Source of the DNA: Sphingorhabdus_B arenilitoris
Lineage (GTDB): Bacteria > Pseudomonadota > Alphaproteobacteria > Sphingomonadales > Sphingomonadaceae
DNA length: 64,000 bases
Assembly: GCF_042651485.1 (NCBI RefSeq)
Contig: NZ_JBHSDH010000011.1
Coordinates: 28,733 to 92,732 of the forward strand
Reading direction: 5' to 3'
The notes beneath the pieces are model-generated. The model worked only from the letters and a program-made list of their open reading frames with translations. It was not told the DNA's origin and ran no database searches. Positions 45,376 to 54,988 of this stretch are shown piece after piece. Position 1 is the stretch's first letter. The number at the start of each line of letters is the position of its first letter. The position numbers were made by a program, and so were the translations under genes.

Positions 45376-46722
45376 ATGCTATCGAAAAACGAAGCGCTGG
45401 AGCGCGCAACATCCCTTGTCGAAAAAGCCATGAAGGCAGGTGCCGATGCCGCAGATGCAGTCTATAGCTGCGATGCGTCCACCGACGTACAGGTGCGGCT
45501 CGGCCTGTTAGAAGACGTATCGCGCAATGAAGGCGAAGATATTGGCCTGCGCGTATTTTTGGGCCAGAAATCGGCGACCATCTCCTCATCCAATATGAAC
45601 CCCGATCTGCTGGCCGGTTTGGTGTCGCGGGCGCTTGACATGGCGCGGGAGGCGCCGGAGGATAAATATGCTGGTTTGGCGCCTGAAGAATTGCTGTTCA
45701 AAGGCGAGCTGCCAGACATTGATAGCGACGATGGCGGCGATCCTGATCCGGCGGCATTGAAAGAGCGAGCGCTCGCCTGCGAAGATGCGGCGCGGGCGGT
45801 ACCGGGCGTGACCAATAGTGAAGGCGGCGGCGCAAGCGCGGGCCGGTCAATTTTCGCCATTGCCACCAGCCACGGTTTTGCCGCTGCCAACAGCTCATCA
45901 GGTTACGGCGTCCATGCCAGCGTGCTGGCGGGAACGGGTGAGGGCAAGGAACGCGATTATGATTATCGCTCCGCCCGCCATGAAAGCGACTTGCCCGCCG
46001 CCGAAACCATCGGCAAAAGCGCCGGCGAACGCACGGTCAAGCGGCTCAATCCGGGCAGCGTCAAAAGCGGCGCGATGCCCATCTTGTTTGATCCGCGCGT
46101 AGGCGGCTCGCTGATCGGGCATTTGCTGGGCGGAATCAGCGGCTCGTCGATTGCCCGGCGCACCAGCTTTTTGCTCGAACAGTTGGGCGCTACGATTTTT
46201 GACAGCAGCCTGTCGGTGATTGATGATCCGTTGCGTCCGCGTGGTTTGAATAGCCGCGCCTTTGATGCCGAAGGCCTGCCGACGCAGCGCAGCGCCCTGA
46301 TCGATAAAGGTGTCCTAACCGGCTGGATGATGGAAGCCGCATCGGCGCGGCAATTGGGGTTGACCCCCACCGGCCACGCGGCACGCGGGGTGAGCGGCGC
46401 ACCGGGGGTCAGCGCATCGAATGTGCATCTGGAGGGCGGCAGCGGCAGCGCAGCCGATTTGATGGCTGACATTAAACAGGGCATATATATCACCGAATTA
46501 TCCGGGCAGGGCGTCAATATGGTAACCGGCGATTATAGCCGGGGTGCGGCGGGTTTCCTGATATTGGACGGCGAAATTGCCGGCGCGGTCAGCGAATTTA
46601 CCATTGCGGGCAATTTGAAAAACATGTTCCGGCAAATGCGGGCGGCGAGTGATCTGGAATTTATTCGCAGCGTCAACGTCCCCACGCTGCGGATTGACGG
46701 GATGATGGTGGCGGGTGCCTGA
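45376..46722 (+). CDS. pmbA: TldD/PmbA family metalloprotease subunit
   Basis: The 448-residue protein has the TldE/PmbA layout, including VSRNEGEDIGLRVFLGQKSA, VTNSEGGGASAGRSIFAIA and a C-terminal YITELSGQGVNMVTGDYSRG. TldD and TldE act together in peptide maturation and proteolysis. The partner is not in the window. The next gene overlaps its end by 8 bp. Confidence 0.93.
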   Translation: MLSKNEALERATSLVEKAMKAGADAADAVYSCDASTDVQVRLGLLEDVSRNEGEDIGLRVFLGQKSATISSSNMNPDLLAGLVSRALDMAREAPEDKYAGLAPEELLFKGELPDIDSDDGGDPDPAALKERALACEDAARAVPGVTNSEGGGASAGRSIFAIATSHGFAAANSSSGYGVHASVLAGTGEGKERDYDYRSARHESDLPAAETIGKSAGERTVKRLNPGSVKSGAMPILFDPRVGGSLIGHLLGGISGSSIARRTSFLLEQLGATIFDSSLSVIDDPLRPRGLNSRAFDAEGLPTQRSALIDKGVLTGWMMEAASARQLGLTPTGHAARGVSGAPGVSASNVHLEGGSGSAADLMADIKQGIYITELSGQGVNMVTGDYSRGAAGFLILDGEIAGAVSEFTIAGNLKNMFRQMRAASDLEFIRSVNVPTLRIDGMMVAGA

Positions 46723-47512
46723 AACCCGGATTGACCATACCCAGCTAGTGGCCGTTACCCAAGAGGCCGCCGCTTTGGCCTATGCCCGTTGGCGCGAGGG
46801 TGCAGCGCCCCATGCAAAGGTATGGGAAAAAACCAAAGGACAACCGGTTTGCGAAGCCGACCTTGCTGTAGATGCATTTTTGAAAGAGCGGCTATCGGCA
46901 ATTTTGCCCGGTGCAGGGTGGCTGTCCGAAGAAACGGCAGACAATCCTGCACGGCTTAACGAGCGGCTGCTATGGTGCGTGGATCCGATTGACGGGACCC
47001 GCGATTATGTGCGCGGCCGTTCGGGATGGTGCGTGTCGGTGGCATTGATTGCCGATGGCTTACCCTATCTGGCGGTGATGGCTGCGCCGGTGACACAGCA
47101 GATTTGGGTTGCACAGGCGGGGCAAGGTGTAACCTGCAATGGCAAAAAATTATGCTCCAGCCAAAGAACCGAATTCCCCGGATCGCGCGTGCCCACCGAT
47201 CAATTGATGAAGGTGGACGGCGACCTCGCCATGGTTGAAAAACCCAATAGCATCGCGATGCGCATGACCATGGTGGCCTGCGACCGAGCCGATCTGGTGG
47301 CGACGTTACGCTGGGGCAATGAATGGGACGTTGCCGCGGCGCATCTGGTGGCGCAGGAGGCTGGTGCGAAAGTCAGCGATGCGCGCGGCGGAGCCTTGAT
47401 TTATAACAAACCGAGGCCCGCCGATTTCGGCCTTATCTGCTGCGCGCCCGGCATCCATAACGCAGCGGTGGAACGGCTGCGCGACCGCGCCGATGCGCTG
47501 TGGGATGGGTAG
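46715..47512 (+). CDS. Inositol monophosphatase family protein (CysQ-like)
   Basis: The 265-residue protein uses GTG 46715, overlapping pmbA. Metal-site motifs of the family are present: LSEETADN, WCVDPIDGTRDYVRG and WDVAAAHLVAQEAGAKVSD. It may hydrolyse 3'-phosphoadenosine 5'-phosphate (CysQ) or another phosphomonoester. The substrate cannot be decided from these motifs. Confidence 0.88.
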   Translation: MPETRIDHTQLVAVTQEAAALAYARWREGAAPHAKVWEKTKGQPVCEADLAVDAFLKERLSAILPGAGWLSEETADNPARLNERLLWCVDPIDGTRDYVRGRSGWCVSVALIADGLPYLAVMAAPVTQQIWVAQAGQGVTCNGKKLCSSQRTEFPGSRVPTDQLMKVDGDLAMVEKPNSIAMRMTMVACDRADLVATLRWGNEWDVAAAHLVAQEAGAKVSDARGGALIYNKPRPADFGLICCAPGIHNAAVERLRDRADALWDG

Positions 47513-47604
47513 CGTCGCCGCGATATCGGCGCTCTGGCCTGATAACGATCTGTGCCAGTAATGAGAGTAAGTGACAACGAGCGTATGGCGGCCGCCAAAG
47601 CCGC

Positions 47605-48528
47605 TTACTTTCGCGTCCATAGGCCGTCGCGGCTGACCGGTTCCGGCTTGTTGCGGACAGCTTCGACAAAGGCAGCGGCGACGCGCTTGGCCTTTGCGCC
47701 CTTGCTCACAAATATGCGGTGGTCCCAGGCATGGTCACCGGCGCTGCGCACTTGCCGCGCAATATCGCCATATATGCCCGCCGCCGCCAGCACGGCCCAG
47801 CGTGCACGAAAGGGCAAGCGCGTCGCGCCGACCCGCGCCGATGCTTCATATTTTTCGCTGGCATCGCACAACATTTTCGCCATTTGCGTCAGGCGCGAAC
47901 GATAATGCGGCTTCATATGCTGTCCAGGCGGAATGTCCATTTCGACAATCCATTCAACCGGCAGATAGCAGCGAGCAGCCGCGTCATCTTCCTCCAAATC
48001 GCGGGCGATATTGGCCAGTTGAAAGGCAAGCCCAAGGTCGCAGGCCCGGTTAAGCGTTGCGTCATCATCCGCATCCACGCCCATAACCACGGCCATCATC
48101 ACGCCCACGGCGCCTGCTACATGATAGCAATATTGATAAAGGTCATTCTCACTGCGCGGCCGCCAATCGGCGGCATCCAGTGCAAATCCCTCAATCACCG
48201 CATCGGCCATTGCCGGGGTTAGGCCGCATTCCGCCGCCACCACCGATAGGCAGTCAAAGGCCGCTTCGCCGGTTTGTTCACCGCGCATGGCCTTTGCCGT
48301 CAAATCACGGATCGCTGACAACCGCGCCGCCGGATCGTCCACTGCCGCCATTTGCCCGCCATGGTCCTGTCCATCGGCCATATCATCGCATTTGCGGCAC
48401 CAGGCATACAGCAACCAGACACGTTCGCGGGTCGTGCGGTCAAACAGCTTGCTGGCTGCGGCAAAGCTTTTACTACCTTTTGCTATCGACTGCCGGGCAT
48501 AGGTGACAAGGGCGGTGCGGGAGTGCAT
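47605..48528 (-). CDS. crtB: Phytoene/squalene synthase family protein
   Basis: CrtB condenses two geranylgeranyl diphosphates into phytoene. I chose ATG 48528 (MHSRTALVTYARQSI); the longer frame reads through a palindromic repeat and is not credible. The roughly 307-residue protein has the Asp-rich motifs CRKCDDMADG and RDLEEDDAAARCYLP, and LLYAWCRKCDD. It is the last gene of a minus-strand carotenoid cluster with crtI and crtY. Confidence 0.93.
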   Translation of the reverse strand: MHSRTALVTYARQSIAKGSKSFAAASKLFDRTTRERVWLLYAWCRKCDDMADGQDHGGQMAAVDDPAARLSAIRDLTAKAMRGEQTGEAAFDCLSVVAAECGLTPAMADAVIEGFALDAADWRPRSENDLYQYCYHVAGAVGVMMAVVMGVDADDDATLNRACDLGLAFQLANIARDLEEDDAAARCYLPVEWIVEMDIPPGQHMKPHYRSRLTQMAKMLCDASEKYEASARVGATRLPFRARWAVLAAAGIYGDIARQVRSAGDHAWDHRIFVSKGAKAKRVAAAFVEAVRNKPEPVSRDGLWTRK

Positions 48529-48532
48529 TAAA

Positions 48533-48637
48533 TTCCCCTCCCGCTTGCGGGAGGGGTTAGGGATGGGGGTGAGCATAGCGAGCCGTTTGCTCCGCAAGCA
48601 TTCCCACCCCCGATCTCTCTCGCGAGCGGGAGGGGAG
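48533..48637. repeat. Palindromic repeat (family A), between crtB and LOG gene
   Basis: CCTCCCGCTTGCGGGAGG, GGTTAGGGATGGGGGTGAGC, a spacer with GCGAGC/GCTCCGC, then TCCCACCCCCGATC and TCTCGCGAGCGGGAGG. This is the same arrangement as the copies in glyS, here in non-coding DNA. Confidence 0.85.
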
Positions 48638-48652
48638 ATAAGCATCGCACTC

Positions 48653-49234
48653 TCACAAATCCTCCGCCTTCATTTGGAAAATGCTTTTATGGGGGACATA
48701 ACCGTCCATTTTGGTCAGCAGATCGTCAATCTCCTGTGCCATCACCAAAATGCCTTTATGCGCGTCGCGCACAAATCCGACCTCCGCCATATGCGCGTTA
48801 AACGCGATCAGATGGTCGTAATAGCCCGCGATATTCAGGATCCCCACGGGCTTGTGATGATAGCCAAGCTGCGCCCAGCTCACCGCTTCCCATAGCTCAT
48901 CCATCGTGCCCACGCCGCCGGGCAGGTTGATGAAGCCATCGGACAGGTCGGTGAACATACGCTTGCGCTCATGCATTCCGGGGACGACGTGCAGCTGCGT
49001 GCAGCCCTGATGCGCGACTTCACTGCCCACCAAAGCCTCAGGAATAACGCCGATCACATCGCCGCCAGCGGCCAACGCCGCGTCCGCCACCGCGCCCATC
49101 AGGCCCAGCCTGCCGCCGCCATAAACGGTGGTAATACCGCGCTCTGCCAAGGTCCGGCCAACATGGCGGGCGGCATCGATATAAACGGGATCAGCCGGCG
49201 TTGCCGAACCGCAATAAACGGCGAGGGCTTTCAT
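48653..49234 (-). CDS. LOG-family (TIGR00730) Rossmann-fold protein
   Basis: I chose ATG 49234 (MKALAVYCGSATPADP). The roughly 193-residue protein has VYGGGRLGLMGAVADAA and the PGGVGTMDELWE motif of the cytokinin riboside monophosphate phosphoribohydrolase (LOG) family, which releases a free base from a nucleoside 5'-monophosphate. Its place inside the crtB-crtI interval, with palindromic repeats on both sides, is unusual but may simply be operon membership. Confidence 0.9.
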   Translation of the reverse strand: MKALAVYCGSATPADPVYIDAARHVGRTLAERGITTVYGGGRLGLMGAVADAALAAGGDVIGVIPEALVGSEVAHQGCTQLHVVPGMHERKRMFTDLSDGFINLPGGVGTMDELWEAVSWAQLGYHHKPVGILNIAGYYDHLIAFNAHMAEVGFVRDAHKGILVMAQEIDDLLTKMDGYVPHKSIFQMKAEDL

Positions 49235-49305
49235 TGAATTTCGCTCCAGCTGACGGGAGCGGTGAGGGGCTGGAATGAATCGTTTTTGATCATCCAAGCG
49301 CTATG

Positions 49306-49342
49306 CCCTCCCCCGGCTTGTCTCGCAAGCGGGAGGGAGGGT
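49306..49342. repeat. Palindromic repeat (family A half-unit), between LOG gene and crtI
   Basis: A single CCCTCCCCCGGCTTGT... CAAGCGGGAGGGAGGG imperfect hairpin, matching one arm of the larger family A elements. It directly follows the crtI stop on the minus strand and may act as a terminator-like structure, though there is no T-run. Confidence 0.7.
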
Positions 49343-50824
49343 TCACGCCATATCTTCCAGCATCAATTTCGCGGTCGCTTTCGCGCTGCCGACGACACCG
49401 GGGATACCTGCGCCGGGATGCGTTCCTGCACCGACGAAATAGAGATTGTCGATTACATCATCGCGGTTATGTGCCCGGAAATAGGCGCTTTGCCATAATA
49501 CTGGCTCTAGGCTGAATGCACTGCCATGATGCGCGCCGAGGTCGCGGGCGAAATCGGTCGGCGCATAATAGAAGCAAGTGGCGAGATTATCGCGCAGCCC
49601 GGGCATCACCCGCCGTTCCAGCTCCTCCAAAATCGCATCCTTGAATTTCTCGCCAAATTCGCCGTCCCAATCGACATCCGCCTTTCCCAAATGAGCGACC
49701 GGCGCAAGGCAATAGAAAGTGGAATAGCCCTCTGGCGCCATATTGGGATCGGTCGCAGTGGGATGATGCAGATACAGGCTGAAATCATCGGGCACGCGGC
49801 CATTTTTGTATATATCGTCGAGCAAGCCTTTATAGCGCGGACCAAACAGGATCGAATGATGGGCAACATCGGGATAATGTCCCTTTACGCCAAAATGCAC
49901 CACGAATAGCGACGGCGACCAGCGTTTGCGTTTCAGCGATTTGGCTTGGCTCGCCCCGCGTTTATGTCCGGTCAGCAGCTTTCCATAAGTATGCAGCAAA
50001 TCGCCATTGGTGGCGACCGCGTCGGCTTCTACGCGGTATCCGCTTTTGGTGCGCACGGCGACGGTGCGGTTGCCCTCTGTCTCAATCTCTTCGACCGCGT
50101 CATCCAGACGTATCGTTCCGCCCAGCCTTTCAAAATGCGTCACCATGCCCGCAACGAGCCGGTTGGTTCCGCCCTTGGCAAACCAGACACCGCCGCGTTT
50201 TTCAATTGTATGGATCAACGCATAAATGCTGCTCGTCGTCATCGGGTTGCCGCCGACCAGCAATGTCTGAAAGGACAGCGCCTGGCGCAATTTTTCATTC
50301 TTCACATATTTGGACGCGATCGAATAGACGCTGCGCCATGCCTGATACCGGGCGAGCGCGGGCGCAGCTTTTATCATGCTCGTAAAATCGAGGAATGCGA
50401 CTGCGCCCAGTTTTTGATAACCTTCGCGCTCCACGCCTTTGGAATATTCCTGAAACTTGTCATATCCCGCCAGATCATCGGGGGCGAGTTTGCGGATTTC
50501 GGCGCGCAACTCTTCTTCATCATTGCTATAATCATATTGCGTACCATCGGGCCAGTTGAGCCGGTAAAATGGCTTGACGGGCATCAAGTCTACATCATCG
50601 GACAGTTTTGCGCCCGACAATTCCCACAATTCCTCCAAGCACGGCGGATCGGTCACGACCGTAGGGCCAGCATCGAAAATAAACCCCTGACGCTCCCAAT
50701 AATATCCGCGGCCGCCCGGCTTGTCCCGCGCCTCGATGATCGTTGTGTTGATCCCCGCCGATTGCAGGCGAATACCCAGCGCCAGCCCGCCAAAGCCTGC
50801 ACCGATGATTGCGGCTGTTTTCAT
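49343..50824 (-). CDS. crtI: Phytoene desaturase
   Basis: CrtI is the FAD-dependent enzyme that introduces conjugated double bonds into phytoene to give lycopene. The 493-residue protein has the dinucleotide-binding start IGAGFGGLALGIRLQSAG, then YYWERQGFIFDAGPTVVTDP and the C-terminal family signature VGAGTHPGAGIPGVVGSAKA. Its start overlaps crtY by one base, so both belong to one transcript. Confidence 0.96.
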   Translation of the reverse strand: MKTAAIIGAGFGGLALGIRLQSAGINTTIIEARDKPGGRGYYWERQGFIFDAGPTVVTDPPCLEELWELSGAKLSDDVDLMPVKPFYRLNWPDGTQYDYSNDEEELRAEIRKLAPDDLAGYDKFQEYSKGVEREGYQKLGAVAFLDFTSMIKAAPALARYQAWRSVYSIASKYVKNEKLRQALSFQTLLVGGNPMTTSSIYALIHTIEKRGGVWFAKGGTNRLVAGMVTHFERLGGTIRLDDAVEEIETEGNRTVAVRTKSGYRVEADAVATNGDLLHTYGKLLTGHKRGASQAKSLKRKRWSPSLFVVHFGVKGHYPDVAHHSILFGPRYKGLLDDIYKNGRVPDDFSLYLHHPTATDPNMAPEGYSTFYCLAPVAHLGKADVDWDGEFGEKFKDAILEELERRVMPGLRDNLATCFYYAPTDFARDLGAHHGSAFSLEPVLWQSAYFRAHNRDDVIDNLYFVGAGTHPGAGIPGVVGSAKATAKLMLEDMA

Positions 50825-51981
50825 TATTTTTTGCTCCTGATCGCGCGCAAGGCTTTGCCCACCGGCACGGGCGGTTTGCCCGACACGATGCGCATTTTAT
50901 CCATCGCCGTGCTTTGCCCAGCGTAAAAGCGGGAAATCAGGTCAGCGTCCATACGGTAGAAACGCTCTAATATCTTATATCGTTCCCCCGTCGCGCTGGC
51001 GCGGAACATCATGCGGTTGAGCATTCGGTAATATTTGCCGTCCGCCCAGTGGGTATCGGCGCGGCGTTTCATCATCATATGCAGCCGGTCGCCGTCCATA
51101 TCCTCCTGCGCCGCGATGAAGGTTGCGGTGCGCACTGCATCGGGCAGGGAATAGCTGGTTACAGGCTGGAAAAATCCGCCCCTTGCGCCCGCTTTGGCCA
51201 CGCGGCCCGACCCGCTGGCCCAATAGCTGTCCAGATCGCCGCCCATCACAACCGGCAGCACGCCCGATTCCTCGCGCAGCACCCGTTCCACTTTCCAGCC
51301 ATGGGTGTCGGTATATTCGGCGATACGCTGCGTATAACGGCGGCGATCATGTTCCGGCCGGTCAGCATAATAGGTGTCTTCGATAAATAGCTTGTCCATG
51401 CCAAAGGGCAAGACATAGACGAAACGATATCCGTCATGCTGATCCACCGTCGCGTCCATGATGATCGGCCGTGTCAGGTCATGTGGCTCGGATAGCTGCA
51501 GCAATTGCCCAGTGAATTTCTGCCAACCGCAATCGAGATGATGGACATCGCCGGGGCCGCGGCAATCGATAACCCCGCCCGCATTGATCCGTTGCCCACC
51601 TTCGAGCACGACCAGACGCGGGCTGACGGCTTTCACCATTTTTCCGGTGAGCAGATTGGCCGCCGGAATTGCGGCGCGGATCACTTCGTCCAGCCGTTCG
51701 GATTCGATGCTGTAATAAATGCCGTCCAAAATGCGGCTATGCCCGGGAAAACGCACTTCATTGCCCGACCAGCCATAGGTGACGAGAGGCGCGGTGAGCC
51801 AGCGGTCTTCGGCAGCGATGTCGCTGGCAAAGAAGCTCCAAATATGGTTGCCGCCAAAATGCTTTTCCGCCTCAATTAACACAACCTTCAATTCGGGTCG
51901 CTGCCGTGCGAGCGCCAATGCGATCAAGCCACCGGACAGGCCGCCCCCCACTATCGCTAAATCGCATTTTATATGTTCCAT
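50824..51981 (-). CDS. crtY: Lycopene beta-cyclase
   Basis: CrtY closes beta-ionone rings on lycopene. The 385-residue protein has an N-terminal FAD/NAD-binding motif LAIVGGGLSGGLIALALAR, GVIDCRGPG and the family region DKLFIEDTYYADRP. It heads the minus-strand carotenoid cluster; the ketolase and hydroxylase genes are not certainly in the window. Confidence 0.95.
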   Translation of the reverse strand: MEHIKCDLAIVGGGLSGGLIALALARQRPELKVVLIEAEKHFGGNHIWSFFASDIAAEDRWLTAPLVTYGWSGNEVRFPGHSRILDGIYYSIESERLDEVIRAAIPAANLLTGKMVKAVSPRLVVLEGGQRINAGGVIDCRGPGDVHHLDCGWQKFTGQLLQLSEPHDLTRPIIMDATVDQHDGYRFVYVLPFGMDKLFIEDTYYADRPEHDRRRYTQRIAEYTDTHGWKVERVLREESGVLPVVMGGDLDSYWASGSGRVAKAGARGGFFQPVTSYSLPDAVRTATFIAAQEDMDGDRLHMMMKRRADTHWADGKYYRMLNRMMFRASATGERYKILERFYRMDADLISRFYAGQSTAMDKMRIVSGKPPVPVGKALRAIRSKK

Positions 51982-52320
51982 ATCCGATGCCCTAGCGCGG
52001 CGGGCAGTGCAGGGAAAGGGGGATTATCGGCGGCGACGAGTCGGAAGGCAGGCCGGTGCAGGCCAGCGACCAAAACTGCGTCGTTAATGTTACGTTCAAG
52101 TAAAATCGACGGCTTGGAAATAAGGATCATCGGAAAATAACAACAGGTGAGGGGTGAATAGGTATATGTCATAGATTAACCGAAGTGATGAAATGGCGGG
52201 TTATGGATTGTTAAGGAAAAATCGCGTCTTTTAATGGCGTGCCAAGGACGTGCCCCCATATCCTTGGCACAAACACCCTGCGGCAACATTGCCCTTGGGT
52301 CGCATAATTAGGAGAATGAA
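51982..52320. other. 339-bp intergenic region between crtY and the EF-hand gene
   Basis: The region separates divergent genes and should hold both promoters. I see no gene, tRNA or strong hairpin. An AGGAG just before 52321 is the ribosome-binding site of the EF-hand gene. Confidence 0.4.
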
Positions 52321-52812
52321 ATGTTACGCATATCAAAGCTCGCCGGAGCCGCCGCGCTATCCGCCATCGCCTTTTCGGGTGTGGCAATGGCGCAGGAAAC
52401 ACCGCCAGCCGAAGAAACCATGCCCGCGGAGGCGCCAACTGAAACGCCTGCGCCGGATGGTGAGGTAACCCCCACCGACGTCCCGCCCTCTGATCCATCC
52501 GCTCCCCCTGCAGAGGCTGCACCAACCGAACCATCCGGCCCCACCCCGCCGGTCAGCCGCGAAGAACAAGTGGCACAAGTGGTTGAGGCCGAATTCCCAA
52601 CATATGATGCCGACCAAAGCGGTGCATTGGAACGGGAAGAGTTCGCAACTTGGGTAACCACATTACGGCAAAAATCGTTGGAAGCACAAGGCCGCCCGCC
52701 TGTTCCGGAAAATGAAATGTCCGAATGGGTGAAAAATGCCTTTGCCAAAGCCGACAGTGACAAAAGCGACAATGTGTCCAAGTCTGAATTACAGACCTTT
52801 TTAATGGGTTAA
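52321..52812 (+). CDS. Exported EF-hand domain protein
   Basis: The 163-residue protein has a signal peptide (AGAAALSAIAFSGVAMA), a Pro/Glu/Ala/Thr-rich linker (residues 25-80), and two EF-hand-like loops: YDADQSGALEREEF near residue 99 and ADSDKSDNVSKSEL near 147, so calcium binding is likely. It is probably periplasmic. A large hairpin with a T-run follows the gene. Confidence 0.85.
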   Translation: MLRISKLAGAAALSAIAFSGVAMAQETPPAEETMPAEAPTETPAPDGEVTPTDVPPSDPSAPPAEAAPTEPSGPTPPVSREEQVAQVVEAEFPTYDADQSGALEREEFATWVTTLRQKSLEAQGRPPVPENEMSEWVKNAFAKADSDKSDNVSKSELQTFLMG

Positions 52813-52866
52813 ACGCTTTCCTTCTTGTCTCCCGCCTTATGCCGGATGGTCCCCACATCCGGCGCT

Positions 52867-52927
52867 GAGGACGCGGCAACGTGCCGAGGATATCCCTCAT
52901 ATCAGGGCAGCCGCGTCCTCAATCTTT
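52867..52927 (+). terminator. Terminator after the EF-hand gene
   Basis: GAGGACGCGGC (52867-52877) pairs exactly with GCCGCGTCCTC (52910-52920), followed by AATCTTTTTTT. The long loop contains smaller hairpins. It lies 54 bp after the stop. Confidence 0.75.
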
Positions 52928-53011
52928 TTTTCGGTCAATCACCTTGATCGTGGGCAATGATCTTGAGTGCCTTCAATGCATGCGCCATAGCGAGTAGTGA
53001 AGGAGACCATT

Positions 53012-54181
53012 ATGCCTACCAATCAGATACCCACCCGCCGGCAAATTTTAACTGGTGCAGCGCTGTTGCCCCTGGCTTTGACCGCAGGAAAGGCAGCTGG
53101 TCAAACGGCCAAGGGACAACCATTGTTGGGCAAGCCAGACTTGCCCGATCCGATGGATGCCCGCACGGGCTGGGCGATCGTTGGCTTGGGAAGCTTTGGC
53201 GTGGGGCAGGTAATACCAGCTTTTGCCGATGCAAAAAAATCGCGTCTTGCTGCATTTGTTTCGGGTAACGCGGAAAAAGCAACAATGCTGGGGCAGCGGT
53301 ATGATGTCCCCAATATTTATGATTATAACAATTTCGACAATATCGCGGATAATCCGGATATCAGCTGCGTCTATATTGTCTTACCTGTGGGACTGCATGC
53401 CGAGTATACCATTCGGGCCTTGCGCGCGGGTAAGCATGTTTTATGCGAAAAGCCTATGGCTTCTTCTCCCGCTGAATGTGAGGCAATGATCGCGGCGGCG
53501 AAAGCGGCCGATAAACAGTTGGGTGTTGCCTATCGCGTTTATTTTGAACCTGCCAATATCGAGGCGCAGCGGCGGATAGCGGCTGGTGAAATTGGCACCA
53601 TTCGTCATGTCCAATGCGATCATGGTTTTGACGCCAATCCGCAAGCTTGGCCGCCGCATAAATGGCGGCTGGAAAAGCTATTGGGCGGTGGCGGATCCAT
53701 GTATGATATCGGCATTTATGGACTAAACACATCGTTGATGATGATGCCCAATGACAGGCCCGTCGCTGCTTCTGCGGTTTATGTATATCCGCGAGATGAT
53801 CCACGCTTTGCTGAGGTCGAGGGCGGCATTGACTGGCGCGTCACGATGGAAAGCGGCGCGAATATCAGCGGATCAAGCTCCTATTGTTATAGTCCGTATG
53901 TCAGCAGGCAGCGGTATTTCGGTGACAAGGCATCGATCGAAATGATGCCAGCCACCACTTATTATGACAATGACCTGATAATCGAAGGCGCAGGGCCGCG
54001 ACGGCATATTGGCACTGCCCCTGCTATTCAGCAATTTGCGGCGCAAGTGGACGGCTTCAGCGAAGCCGCGCGCAATGGCCAGCCGCACCGCACGCCGGGC
54101 GAAATGGGTCTGCGCGATATGCGGATAATTGCTGCATTATATGAAAGCGCGGATAAAGGCGGCGTTCCGGTGAAATTATAA
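53012..54181 (+). CDS. Gfo/Idh/MocA-family oxidoreductase, Tat-exported
   Basis: I chose ATG 53012 (MPTNQIPTRRQIL), which follows AAGGAG; an upstream ATG lacks a comparable site. The 389-residue protein has a twin-arginine signal (TRRQILTGAALLPLALT), a Rossmann motif AIVGLGSFGVGQV, and the family motif CEKPMA. Tat export with a bound cofactor resembles the periplasmic glucose-fructose oxidoreductase. The substrate is not known. Confidence 0.88.
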   Translation: MPTNQIPTRRQILTGAALLPLALTAGKAAGQTAKGQPLLGKPDLPDPMDARTGWAIVGLGSFGVGQVIPAFADAKKSRLAAFVSGNAEKATMLGQRYDVPNIYDYNNFDNIADNPDISCVYIVLPVGLHAEYTIRALRAGKHVLCEKPMASSPAECEAMIAAAKAADKQLGVAYRVYFEPANIEAQRRIAAGEIGTIRHVQCDHGFDANPQAWPPHKWRLEKLLGGGGSMYDIGIYGLNTSLMMMPNDRPVAASAVYVYPRDDPRFAEVEGGIDWRVTMESGANISGSSSYCYSPYVSRQRYFGDKASIEMMPATTYYDNDLIIEGAGPRRHIGTAPAIQQFAAQVDGFSEAARNGQPHRTPGEMGLRDMRIIAALYESADKGGVPVKL

Positions 54182-54208
54182 GGATAGCGCGCGGGCAGGT
54201 GATGGTTT

Positions 54209-54988
54209 ATGCCTAGCCATATGGGTCCGCACAGCACCGCCATTTTCCTATCCGCGCTTACCATGTCGGCGATTGTCGCCATTCGCTATCTTGCGACGAG
54301 CGGCTTTTTCGCGTGGCTAACGCGGCGGGTTCGGCCGGGTCTATATGACCGGCTTGATACACAAATGCGGCGGGAAATACGATGGTCACTGATGAGTGCG
54401 GCCATATATGGCATCCCGGCAGGGATAGTGGCATGGGGCTGGGATAATAGAGGCTGGACGCAAATATATACGGACATTTCCGCCTATCCGTTATGGTATG
54501 TGCCTTTATCGCTGTTCCTATATCTTTTTGCGCATGACACTTGGTTCTATTGGACCCACCGATTGATGCACCGGCCATGGTGGTTCAAAATCGCCCATGC
54601 GGTTCATCATGAAAGCCGTCCGCCAACGGCATGGGCCGCGATGAGCTTTCATCCATGGGAGGCGTTAACCGGTGCCATTGTCATTCCACTGCTGGTTTTT
54701 ATCATTCCAGTTCATATTGGTATATTGGCGGCGGTGCTGACCATTATGACGGTCATGGGGATAGGCAACCATATGGGATGGGAAATGTTCCCCCGCTGGA
54801 TCGTTCATGGACCATTAGGACGCGCCCTGATAACAGCAACGCATCATCAAAAACATCATGAGGCATATAGGGGCAATTATGGGTTATATTTCCGTTTCTG
54901 GGATAAGATTTGCGGTACCGATATTGGGCTTGGCGATTTCGGCCTTGGCCGCGGGATCCGCAATGCCGGGCCCCGTTCGCGCGGCTGA
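54209..54988 (+). CDS. Sterol desaturase / fatty acid hydroxylase family protein
   Basis: The 259-residue membrane protein has the di-iron histidine boxes HDTWFYWTHRLMH, HAVHHES and HHQKHH, so it should hydroxylate or desaturate a lipid. Being next to carotenoid genes, a carotenoid or hopanoid substrate is possible, but that is inference. The last 110 bp overlap the next gene in another frame. The region after the final histidine box (about GIRNAGPRSRG) is basic. Confidence 0.88.
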   Translation: MPSHMGPHSTAIFLSALTMSAIVAIRYLATSGFFAWLTRRVRPGLYDRLDTQMRREIRWSLMSAAIYGIPAGIVAWGWDNRGWTQIYTDISAYPLWYVPLSLFLYLFAHDTWFYWTHRLMHRPWWFKIAHAVHHESRPPTAWAAMSFHPWEALTGAIVIPLLVFIIPVHIGILAAVLTIMTVMGIGNHMGWEMFPRWIVHGPLGRALITATHHQKHHEAYRGNYGLYFRFWDKICGTDIGLGDFGLGRGIRNAGPRSRG

